From RGIG3994 sp045589735 (lineage in GTDB: Bacteria; Bacillota; Clostridia; Oscillospirales; CAG-272): a stretch of 14,096 nt of DNA. The position numbers were made by a program, and so were the translations under genes. Below, one piece after another: positions 1 through 6,003 of this stretch. The DNA is taken from positions 1 through 14,096 of the forward strand of contig JAZNPQ010000150.1 in assembly GCA_045589735.1 (NCBI GenBank), in the 5' to 3' direction. A model generated the notes under the pieces. That model made no database searches, was not told where the DNA came from, and saw only the letters and a program-made list of their open reading frames with translations. How positions within the stretch are numbered: position 1 is the stretch's first letter; each line of letters begins with the position of its first letter.

Positions 1-888
1 AACGACGATTATCGTAGGCTTTCCTGCTTCGTGAGCGATACCTGCTATTTTTTCGTCCTGCTCGGTGATTCCTGTACCCGCGTCAATCATAAGCAGACAT
101 ACATCAGCTCGTTCAACCGCGGTGTGAGCGCGAAGAACAGAATATTTTTCGATACTGTCGTTTATCTTCGCCTGACGTCTGATACCTGCGGTGTCAATAA
201 ACGTGTATTTACCGAATTCGTTTTCAACGTAGGTGTCGATAGCGTCGCGCGTAGTTCCAGCAATATCCGAAACGATAAGTCTTTCCTCACCGAGAATTCG
301 ATTGATTATAGAGGATTTTCCCGCGTTAGGCTTTCCGATAACTGCAACCTTTATGGTCTCGTCTTTTTCTTCTTCTTCACTTTCGGTAGGAAGATTTGCC
401 ACGATCTCGTCGAGAAGATCTCCCGTTCCGCTACCGTGAAGGGAAGAGACTGCTATAGGGTCGGTGTCAAGTCCAAGCTCGTAAAATTCATAGAATCCGA
501 GCGGTGCTTTCCCGACACCGTCACATTTATTGACACAAATAATTATCGGCTTACCTGATTTTTTGAGAAAAACAGCGATGTCTCGGTCATCGGCAACAAG
601 ACCTGCCTTGACGTCGGTCATAAATACGATAACGTCAGCCGTATCAATAGCAATTTCCGCCTGAACCTTCATTTGAGCAAGAATAATATCGTCTGTTTTT
701 GGCTCAATACCGCCGGTATCGATAACGATAAACTGTCTGCCGTTCCAATCGGTTTCTCCGTATATACGGTCGCGTGTTACACCGGGAGTGTCCTCGACTA
801 TTGCGCGACGCTCGCCGATAAGTTTATTAAAAAGTGTACTTTTTCCAACGTTAGGTCGTCCAACGATGGCGACAATTGGTTTAGACAT
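1..888 (-). CDS. der: Ribosome-assembly GTPase Der (EngA), C-terminus cut by window edge
   Basis: Der is a cytoplasmic GTPase with two tandem G domains that acts in maturation of the 50S ribosomal subunit. The first 296 codons are present and the frame is open to the left edge; the family is about 440 residues, so the rest of G domain 2 and the KH-like domain lie outside. Domain 1 has the P-loop GRPNVGKST (about residues 10-18), a TPGVTRD switch, DTGG and NKCD. A spacer rich in Glu follows, then domain 2 with GKPNAGKSS, AGTTRD and DTAG. The ATG at 888 has an AAAGGA site and overlaps the stop of the DUF512 gene by 8 bases (ATGTCTAA), which suggests translational coupling. Two P-loops separated by an acidic linker are specific to Der. 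Confidence 0.97.
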   Translation of the reverse strand, partial: MSKPIVAIVGRPNVGKSTLFNKLIGERRAIVEDTPGVTRDRIYGETDWNGRQFIVIDTGGIEPKTDDIILAQMKVQAEIAIDTADVIVFMTDVKAGLVADDRDIAVFLKKSGKPIIICVNKCDGVGKAPLGFYEFYELGLDTDPIAVSSLHGSGTGDLLDEIVANLPTESEEEEKDETIKVAVIGKPNAGKSSIINRILGEERLIVSDIAGTTRDAIDTYVENEFGKYTFIDTAGIRRQAKINDSIEKYSVLRAHTAVERADVCLLMIDAGTGITEQDEKIAGIAHEAGKPTIIVV

Positions 889-2215
889 TAAAATCAGTCC
901 TTTCTGTGTTGTGATATCCAAGAAGCTTTTGAAGAAGCTCTGCGCCGTCTTCACTACAGGGTGTGATCTTTATGTTAAGCATACTCGAAAGCTGCTCGAG
1001 TGTTATATCGTCAAGAAATATCTTTTCATCGGCTCTGAGCGCGTTTGCCGGAATAAGCAGCTCATCTCCGAGAGGCTTGTATTTCAGCTGTTCATAAATG
1101 TCTCCTGCCGTTAAAAGACCAGAAACAGTTACGCTTTCACCGTAAAAATTGTTGATTATTTTGTATGTGTTAACTTTAATATCTGAAATCGAGCAAAGCT
1201 TATCGCAAAGCTTTTTTATCATAGGATAAGCCGACGCTCCTGTGGCAACCGAAACTGTGCGGGAGTAGGGAAGTGACAGCTCTTTTTCGGAATATTCAAA
1301 TTCATCGGTAAATTCGTTTTCAAAAGAGCGCAGCATACCGACACCGTTCTCAATTTGTGAATAACCCTCGTAATAACTTTCATCAGGGATATCAATGCCT
1401 GCGTTCAGATAAAATTCGTCCGAACAGAAGAAAATTCGCGAGCCGTAGTCGTCAATACATTTCTCACCGAATTTATTTACTTGTTCAATAACACTTGAGG
1501 CTTCTTCTTTTGAAAATAAAGACAGGGGATAGAGCCCGTCGCGGTGCTTTGTAAGTCCTGCAGGTACTATCGAAACGCTTGTAAGGCTCGGAACGTACTG
1601 CAAAAGGTCGGTCATAGTGCGGTCAAGCGCCGCGCCATCATTAAGTCCTTTGCAAAGAACTATCTGTGCGTTAAGCTCAAGTCCCGCATCGGCAAATCTT
1701 TTAAGGTATGATAAAACCTCACCCGCGCGCTTATTTTTCATCATTTTTTTGCGAAGCTCAGGGTCTGTTGTGTGAACCGAAATACGTACGGGAGAAATTC
1801 GCATTTTTATAATGCGCTCTACGTCCTTGTCAAACAGATTTGTGAGCGTTATATAATTTCCGTGAAGAAACGAGAGCCTTGAATCATCGTCTTTGAAGTA
1901 TATGGTTTCACGCATACCTTTCGGATTTTGGTCGATGAAGCAAAATACACATTTATTCGAGCAACACCTCTTTTTATCCATAAGAGGTGTGTCGAATTCA
2001 AGTCCGATATCGGAATACGGAGGCTTAACTATAACAGCTTCAATATTTGTTCCGTCACGAAGAAGAGAAAGAACGATCTTGCGCTCGGTCAGATAAAATC
2101 TATAATCAAGAACGTCGTTTATCTCGTGACCGTTTATCGAGACCAAAACGTCGTCGGATTTAATCCCGGCATTTTGTGCAAGAGAACCGTTTTCAATATT
2201 TTTTATGATAACCAT
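881..2215 (-). CDS. DUF512-family radical SAM protein with N-terminal PDZ domain
   Basis: This 444-residue protein belongs to a widespread family found in Firmicutes and cyanobacteria whose reaction is not known to me. Residues 1 to about 65 form a PDZ-like domain (IENGSLAQNAGIKSDDVLVSING). A radical SAM-type cluster motif C-x3-C-x2-C follows at C85, C89 and C92 (within CCSNKCVFCFIDQNPKGMR), then a barrel and the C-terminal DUF512 region with VATGASAYP and the NNFYGESVTVSGLLT stretch. An in-frame upstream ATG at 2335 would add 40 residues, but it lies upstream of the promoter at 2280-2308. The ATG at 2215 has an AAAGGAGG site about 10 bases upstream and begins with the PDZ motif, so I chose it. 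The neighbouring der is a common partner. Family assignment is secure; substrate is unknown. Confidence 0.93.
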   Translation of the reverse strand: MVIIKNIENGSLAQNAGIKSDDVLVSINGHEINDVLDYRFYLTERKIVLSLLRDGTNIEAVIVKPPYSDIGLEFDTPLMDKKRCCSNKCVFCFIDQNPKGMRETIYFKDDDSRLSFLHGNYITLTNLFDKDVERIIKMRISPVRISVHTTDPELRKKMMKNKRAGEVLSYLKRFADAGLELNAQIVLCKGLNDGAALDRTMTDLLQYVPSLTSVSIVPAGLTKHRDGLYPLSLFSKEEASSVIEQVNKFGEKCIDDYGSRIFFCSDEFYLNAGIDIPDESYYEGYSQIENGVGMLRSFENEFTDEFEYSEKELSLPYSRTVSVATGASAYPMIKKLCDKLCSISDIKVNTYKIINNFYGESVTVSGLLTAGDIYEQLKYKPLGDELLIPANALRADEKIFLDDITLEQLSSMLNIKITPCSEDGAELLQKLLGYHNTERTDFNV

Positions 2216-2279
2216 TCGATACGAGCCTCCTTTCAAAAAAATAGCAGTGAATTTTGTTTCGAACAAATTATAATGTATT

Positions 2280-2308
2280 ATTATATCATATTTATTTAAT
2301 CGTGTCAA
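2280..2308 (-). promoter_or_regulatory. Sigma-A-type promoter for the DUF512-der unit
   Basis: On the minus strand, TTGACA (2303-2308) and TATAAT (2280-2285) are separated by 17 bases, a perfect match to the housekeeping consensus. The start would fall near 2273, giving a leader of roughly 55-60 bases before the ATG at 2215. Confidence 0.85.
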
Positions 2309-2514
2309 TCGCAATTTTGCCCGTGAAATAACCAAAAATCAAAAGGAGAGAGCAGCGCGTTTTGTCAGAAACAACTTTCAACAAAATGCAAATTTTGCTT
2401 AAAGAAGAGAAGCGCTTTTAGGGTATATAGGAGGTTTTTGCAGCTTGTACGGCTTATAATATCCCTCAATTTGATGTGTTTCTAAAAAAAATACGTTTAT
2501 TATCTAAAATACTC

Positions 2515-2542
2515 TTGATAATTTTTTAAAATCTGTTATAAT
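2515..2542 (+). promoter_or_regulatory. Sigma-A-type promoter for the flavodoxin-fold-like gene
   Basis: TTGATA (2515-2520) and TATAAT (2537-2542) are separated by 16 bases, with the start expected near 2549 and a leader of about 33 bases ending in TTGGAGGT. A 14-base sequence at the expected start (2548-2561) recurs in the 9240-9253 promoter region. Confidence 0.85.
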
Positions 2543-2581
2543 GGATGTGTAAATATAATTTTTACTTTTGGAGGTAAAATC

Positions 2582-3004
2582 ATGGCAATAAAAATGCGTG
2601 TTCTTCATTATACCGGCAAAGCTAAGCTTCAGGCTGCAGCACAGCTTATCAAGGATGAGTACGAGCTTGCTATCAACGCGGTCGATACCATTCCTCCCGC
2701 ATATTCCTGTAACAACGAGCGTATCGTAATTCTCGCGCTTTCCGTAAAAAATGACGCAGACGACACACTTCGCAGATTCCTTATCGAGCTTACCAAGAGC
2801 CGCGCTCAGAACGTCGCTATAATCGCTGACGGTAACGAAGAAGGTGTTGCTAAGGTCAAGACATATCTTTCCGCAGGCGGCACAAATATCATCGACCCCG
2901 TATTCTATATGAAGGTCGGACTTTTCGGCGGTAAGAAGCTCACAGACGATGAGACCGCACAGCTTAAGGATTGGCTTAAGACCGTTGTTGCTTCTTTGGC
3001 GTAA
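2582..3004 (+). CDS. Small flavodoxin-fold-like protein of unknown function
   Basis: This 140-residue cytoplasmic protein has no signal peptide or membrane segment. The pattern of an N-terminal strand (MRVLHYTGKAK), a helix (LQAAAQLIKDEY), a strand/loop (DTIPPAY), a strand (ERIVILALSV) followed by a helix, and a later strand (NVAIIADGN) looks like a flavodoxin-like alpha/beta fold. The usual FMN phosphate loop (SxTGNT) is reduced to HYTGKAK, so cofactor binding is uncertain. The ATG at 2582 has GGAGGT six bases upstream and a strong promoter. Codon use is visibly skewed to AAG, CTT, ATC and AAC compared with its neighbours, which with the promoter suggests high expression. It is monocistronic, closed by a hairpin at 3021-3063. 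I do not recognise a named family, so the fold is an inference. Confidence 0.85.
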   Translation: MAIKMRVLHYTGKAKLQAAAQLIKDEYELAINAVDTIPPAYSCNNERIVILALSVKNDADDTLRRFLIELTKSRAQNVAIIADGNEEGVAKVKTYLSAGGTNIIDPVFYMKVGLFGGKKLTDDETAQLKDWLKTVVASLA

Positions 3005-3020
3005 TTTTAAGAATATGAAC

Positions 3021-3063
3021 AAAATATTAACAGCAGGGCGATTTGTCCTGCTGTTAATATTTT
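3021..3063. terminator. Bidirectional terminator between convergent genes
   Basis: A perfect 17-base stem, 3021-3037 paired with 3047-3063 (core AACAGCAGG/CCTGCTGTT), has a 9-base loop. The outer ends are A-rich on the left and T-rich on the right, so a U-tract forms in both directions. It sits between the flavodoxin-fold-like gene (stop 3004) and sigG (stop at 3067) and would end both transcripts. Confidence 0.9.
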
Positions 3064-3066
3064 ATT

Positions 3067-3840
3067 TTATATCTGTTTCCTCATTCGTTCAAGCGCGGCT
3101 TTTTCGAGCCTCGATACCTGCGCCTGCGATATGCCTATTTCTGCGGCTATCTCCATTTGTGTTTTGTTCTTATAAAAGCGCAGATTTATTATATTTTTCT
3201 CTCTTTCGCTCAGCTTTTTCATAGCTTCCTTAAGCGCAATATTTTCAAGCCACGCTTCATCCGCAGGGTTTGAATCGCTTAACTGATCCATAAGATATAT
3301 CGAGTCACCGCTTTCGCTATAGACCGGCTCGTAAAGCGATATCGGCTCGACAATGGCTTCAAGAGCTCTTGCAATATTTTCTTTCTTTTCGCCAAGTATT
3401 TTTGCAAGCTGCTCTATTGTCGGCTCGCATTGCTTTTCCTTGATAAATTCTTCACGAGCCTGGATTGCCTTGTAAGCCGTATCGCGCATAGACCTGCTGA
3501 TTCTTATCGCGTTGTTATCTCTTAAATACCTGCGTATCTCACCGATTATCATAGGCACGGCATAGGTCGAAAATTTAACATCAAGCTCCAAGTTGAAATT
3601 ATCCACAGCCTTTACAAGACCGATACAACCGACCTGAAAAAGATCGTCCATATCCTCGTGACGGTTGTTAAATCTCTGAATTATACTTAAAACCAAACGT
3701 AAATTACCGTAAATAAGCTTTTGACGGGCATCGGTGTCCCCTGCCTTGCTCTTCTCGAGCAGTTCCCTTTTTTCACTGTCTGATAAAGTCTTTAGCTTTG
3801 AAGTGTTTATACCGCAAATTTCTACTTTATTATAAAACAT
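3067..3840 (-). CDS. sigG: Sporulation sigma factor SigG (late forespore)
   Basis: Sigma-G directs RNA polymerase to late forespore genes (spore coat interior, small acid-soluble proteins, germination). The 257-residue length matches the family. The N-terminus carries the SigG signature KVEICGINTSKL. Region 2 follows with NLRLVLSIIQRFNNR, DDLFQVGCIGLVKAVDNF and KFSTYAVPMIIGEIRRYLRD, then region 3, and region 4 with the helix-turn-helix EIGISQAQVSRLEKAALERM at the end. The ATG at 3840 follows GGAGG closely. A sigma-F-type promoter lies just upstream, as expected for sigG. In Bacillus and Clostridium, sigG commonly sits beside spoIIG genes; here it stands alone between terminators, with rplS upstream. 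Confidence 0.97.
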   Translation of the reverse strand: MFYNKVEICGINTSKLKTLSDSEKRELLEKSKAGDTDARQKLIYGNLRLVLSIIQRFNNRHEDMDDLFQVGCIGLVKAVDNFNLELDVKFSTYAVPMIIGEIRRYLRDNNAIRISRSMRDTAYKAIQAREEFIKEKQCEPTIEQLAKILGEKKENIARALEAIVEPISLYEPVYSESGDSIYLMDQLSDSNPADEAWLENIALKEAMKKLSEREKNIINLRFYKNKTQMEIAAEIGISQAQVSRLEKAALERMRKQI

Positions 3841-3872
3841 TTGTCCTCCGAGGCAAAAGTTGTTTATACAAA

Positions 3873-3904
3873 AATTATTGCCTTTTCGGAAGAAGATTTA
3901 TTCA
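3873..3904 (-). promoter_or_regulatory. Probable sigma-F promoter of sigG
   Basis: On the minus strand, TGAATA (3899-3904) lies 16 bases from GGCAATAATT (3873-3882). This fits the forespore pattern of a -35 ending in ATA and a -10 of GGnnAnAnT. The start would be near 3867, giving a leader of about 27 bases. No comparable sigma-A pair is placed closer. Known biology, sigG being transcribed by sigma-F, supports the call. Confidence 0.65.
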
Positions 3905-3954
3905 ATATAAGAGCCGTATCAACTTGGTAATATTTCCTAAGCGCATTTTATAAT

Positions 3955-3994
3955 AAAAAAACAGAACTACGGAATTTCCGTAGTTCTATTTTTT
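3955..3994 (-). terminator. Terminator after rplS
   Basis: A 10-base stem AGAACTACGG (3963-3972) pairs with CCGTAGTTCT (3978-3987) around a 5-base loop. On the minus strand it is followed by seven T residues (3955-3961). It lies directly downstream of the rplS stop and separates it from the sigG promoter. A T-run on the plus side as well makes it potentially bidirectional. Confidence 0.88.
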
Positions 3995-3997
3995 CTG

Positions 3998-4339
3998 TTA
4001 GATCTTCTCTTTAACCTTGGAAGCTTTTCCAACACGTCCGCGCAGATAGTAAAGCTTTGCGCGTCTGACCTTACCGTTGCGTATGGTCTCTACCTTTACA
4101 ACGTTCGGAGAGTGGATCGGGAATGTCTTCTCAACTCCACAACCGTACGATACGCGTCTAACGGTAAATGTCTCGGAGATTCCGCCGCCGTTCTTTGAGA
4201 TAACTGTACCCTCGAACAGCTGAATTCTTTCACGGGCTCCTTCCTTGATTCTGTTGTGGACACGAACTGTGTCTCCAACGTTGACGGAAGGAACATTCTC
4301 CTTGAGTTGCTCATTTGTCAGAACCTTAATAAAATCCAT
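3998..4339 (-). CDS. rplS: 50S ribosomal protein L19
   Basis: L19 is a structural protein at the 30S-50S interface. The 113-residue product matches the family in length and in motifs: VNVGDTVRVHNRIKEG, ERIQLFEGTVISKNGGG, ETFTVRRVSYGCGVEKTFPIHSP and the basic C-terminus RRAKLYYLRGRVGKASKVKE. The frame is open to an ATG at 4414, but that would add 25 residues foreign to the family. The ATG at 4339 has AAGGAGGG about nine bases upstream and gives the usual MDFIK-like beginning. In many Bacillota it follows rpsP-rimM-trmD; here it is a single gene with its own promoter, leader and terminator, apparently separated from that operon. Confidence 0.97.
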   Translation of the reverse strand: MDFIKVLTNEQLKENVPSVNVGDTVRVHNRIKEGARERIQLFEGTVISKNGGGISETFTVRRVSYGCGVEKTFPIHSPNVVKVETIRNGKVRRAKLYYLRGRVGKASKVKEKI

Positions 4340-4423
4340 TATATTGGCCCTCCTTATCCGGGACATTCGTGCTTGAGCATTAATGCAGAGGACTGTCCGT
4401 TTTTTTACGGTCATAATGACACA
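4340..4423 (-). promoter_or_regulatory. Structured 5' leader of rplS, possible L19 autoregulatory leader
   Basis: The leader expected from the promoter is about 84 bases. It contains a hairpin CCGT-ACGG around a run of A (plus-strand 4397-4410). A longer-range stem GGACA/TGTCC (4394-4398 with 4361-4365) encloses a GCATTAATGC palindrome, just upstream of the ribosome site. The two stems share bases, so they would be mutually exclusive. L19 leaders that control their own gene are known in low-GC Gram-positives; whether this one matches that motif is inference. Confidence 0.45.
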
Positions 4424-4429
4424 AATAGC

Positions 4430-4458
4430 ATTATACCATATATGTTTTAGTTTTGCAA
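4430..4458 (-). promoter_or_regulatory. Sigma-A-type promoter of rplS
   Basis: On the minus strand TTGCAA (4453-4458) and TATAAT (4430-4435) are separated by 17 bases. The start should lie near 4423. Confidence 0.8.
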
Positions 4459-4477
4459 TAGCTTTTTGAAATATTTT

Positions 4478-5938
4478 TCAAATATTTTTGCTAAAAAACA
4501 AGTTTTTCAGCATATTTATTATCGGTTTTAGGTTTACCGCGATCACAACTGAGATATAAGACACAGCAACGCACACAAGCATTAAGGTGTTTTCTCTTAT
4601 ACCGAGCATTGCAAAAGCGCCCAACAATATAAGAACACTGTTTATCGCTAATCTGATAATATGCATATCGAATTTAAGTAGCCGTCTTGTGTCGATAGCC
4701 CTTATGATAAATACCGTTACGTAGCTTATAAGAGTTGCGACCGCTGCGCCCTGTACGCCAAGCCCTGCGCATTTAAGAGTGAAGCTACCGAAAGTCAGTT
4801 GCGACGGTATCAATATAAAGTTCAATAAAATATTGATAATTGCCCCTGACATAGCAGTCAAAAATGACTTTACGCTTCTTTTCTTTACCATATATATGCT
4901 TGAGAGGAAGTTGACGAAGCTTGAAAACACTCCTGCGATAGCAAGCATAGGAATGAAAGCCCACGCAGAGTAATAGCTCTCCGCAAAAAGTATTTTTGCG
5001 CCTATCTTTGAAAAAGCGATTATAAATGCTCCTGCCGTAAATATGATGCTTTGAAAGCACGAAAAGACATTTGAATAAAACGCGGGTGCGTTTTCGGGGT
5101 CGCTTTCTTTAACTGCCGAAAACTGCCACGCTTCAGAAAATACGCCTGTAACAAGTGTCAGCAGCGTGGGTATTTTATATGCCGCCGTGTAAAGACCGTT
5201 TTGACTTTCTCCAAGAAAATAAGTCACCATATATCTGTCCGACACGTTTGTTATCCACCAGAATATCGTTGTCGGTATAAGCGGCAGACTGTATTTCAGC
5301 ATTGACCGTGCGAGCTTTTTGTTTATACTTTTAAAGCTAATGTCCTTCCAAAGCTTTGCGTATATCATGAGGAAGCATCCGAGTATAAAGTCGGCTATTA
5401 CTATTGAAAAAACGTAACCGTACTCACTTGAGAAAAAGCTGCTTTCGGGAAGTGCGACCAAGAATATCACGTTAAACGTAATAGTCAGAACGGTGTTCAG
5501 TATTCCTTGCGCGGCAAAAAGCTTTGTTTTGTCAAGCGCTCTTATATACTGTGCACATACCGAATGGAAGTTTGACATGAGAACGTACAGTATTATAAGC
5601 CACACATAGCTTTTAAAATACGAGGATATGAGCATAAGCGGCGACAGTATCAAGAATATTGCACTTGACGCAAGAAGAAGAGCAAATCCCGTTGAAAACA
5701 CCAAACGCTTGTCTGTGTCCTTGTCGAGTGTGAATCTGAAAATACCGTCGCATATTCCCGCTGCTGCCAGCGGTATCAGGAGATTTGCGAGGTTGCTGAT
5801 AAGGTCTGCTTTGCCGAATTGAGCCTCTGTCAGACATTCTGTATAAAGCCTTGTCAGAAAGAAAACGAGTATCTTAGAGGCAAAGGTACCGATACCGTAA
5901 ACTGCCGTATCCGATATTAATTTTTTATATTTGTTCAT
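4478..5938 (-). CDS. Oligosaccharide flippase, polysaccharide biosynthesis (Wzx/MOP superfamily)
   Basis: This 486-residue integral membrane protein moves lipid-linked sugars across the cytoplasmic membrane for capsule, cell-wall polysaccharide or related export. About twelve to fourteen hydrophobic segments are visible over the whole length. The N-terminal stretch (SDTAVYGIGTFASKILVFFL) and the following GKADLISNLANLLIPLAAAG are typical of the Polysacc_synt family. The mid-protein WWITNVSDRYMVTYFLG resembles the conserved segment of this family. The ATG at 5938 has AGGTGA about seven bases upstream. It has its own promoter at 5957-5985. No glycosyltransferases lie alongside, so the sugar transported cannot be guessed. 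A role in spore or peptidoglycan lipid transport (SpoVB/MurJ-like) is possible but less likely on sequence feel. Confidence 0.88.
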   Translation of the reverse strand: MNKYKKLISDTAVYGIGTFASKILVFFLTRLYTECLTEAQFGKADLISNLANLLIPLAAAGICDGIFRFTLDKDTDKRLVFSTGFALLLASSAIFLILSPLMLISSYFKSYVWLIILYVLMSNFHSVCAQYIRALDKTKLFAAQGILNTVLTITFNVIFLVALPESSFFSSEYGYVFSIVIADFILGCFLMIYAKLWKDISFKSINKKLARSMLKYSLPLIPTTIFWWITNVSDRYMVTYFLGESQNGLYTAAYKIPTLLTLVTGVFSEAWQFSAVKESDPENAPAFYSNVFSCFQSIIFTAGAFIIAFSKIGAKILFAESYYSAWAFIPMLAIAGVFSSFVNFLSSIYMVKKRSVKSFLTAMSGAIINILLNFILIPSQLTFGSFTLKCAGLGVQGAAVATLISYVTVFIIRAIDTRRLLKFDMHIIRLAINSVLILLGAFAMLGIRENTLMLVCVAVSYISVVIAVNLKPIINMLKNLFFSKNI

Positions 5939-5956
5939 AAAATCACCTACTGTATA

Positions 5957-5985
5957 ATTGTATCACAGAAAATGTTATTTATCAA
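5957..5985 (-). promoter_or_regulatory. Promoter of the flippase gene with a very short leader
   Basis: On the minus strand TTGATA (5980-5985) and TACAAT (5957-5962) are separated by 17 bases. The predicted start near 5950 leaves only about 12 bases before the ATG, so the AGGTGA site would sit almost at the 5' end of the message. Confidence 0.7.
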
Positions 5986-6003
5986 CAGTTTTTTTGATGA
6001 TTT

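Larger units (their letters stand above)
2216..2581. other. 366-base divergent intergenic region
   Basis: The region holds the minus-strand promoter at 2280-2308 and the plus-strand promoter at 2515-2542. Between them (about 2309-2514) I see no gene with a credible ribosome site. There is a small hairpin, CAAAAT-GCAA-ATTTTG, near 2383-2398, an isolated TATAAT at 2455-2460 without a matching -35, and an AGGAGG near 2430 not followed by a usable start. A short RNA cannot be excluded. Confidence 0.6.

Noticed and set aside
31..558. 175-codon plus-strand frame opposite der
   Set aside because: It is a shadow of der: no family resemblance, no ribosome site, and the opposite strand encodes intact GTPase motifs.
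2387..2422. Short frame beginning ATGCAAATT and ending TAG (11 codons)
   Set aside because: Too short, no properly spaced ribosome site, and no promoter that would place it on a transcript.
2455..2460. Second promoter (TATAAT) upstream of the flavodoxin-fold-like gene
   Set aside because: No -35 element at 16-18 bases and no extended -10.
4459..4500. Terminator after the flippase gene
   Set aside because: Only A/T stems (AAATATTT copies) with no GC core; not convincing.
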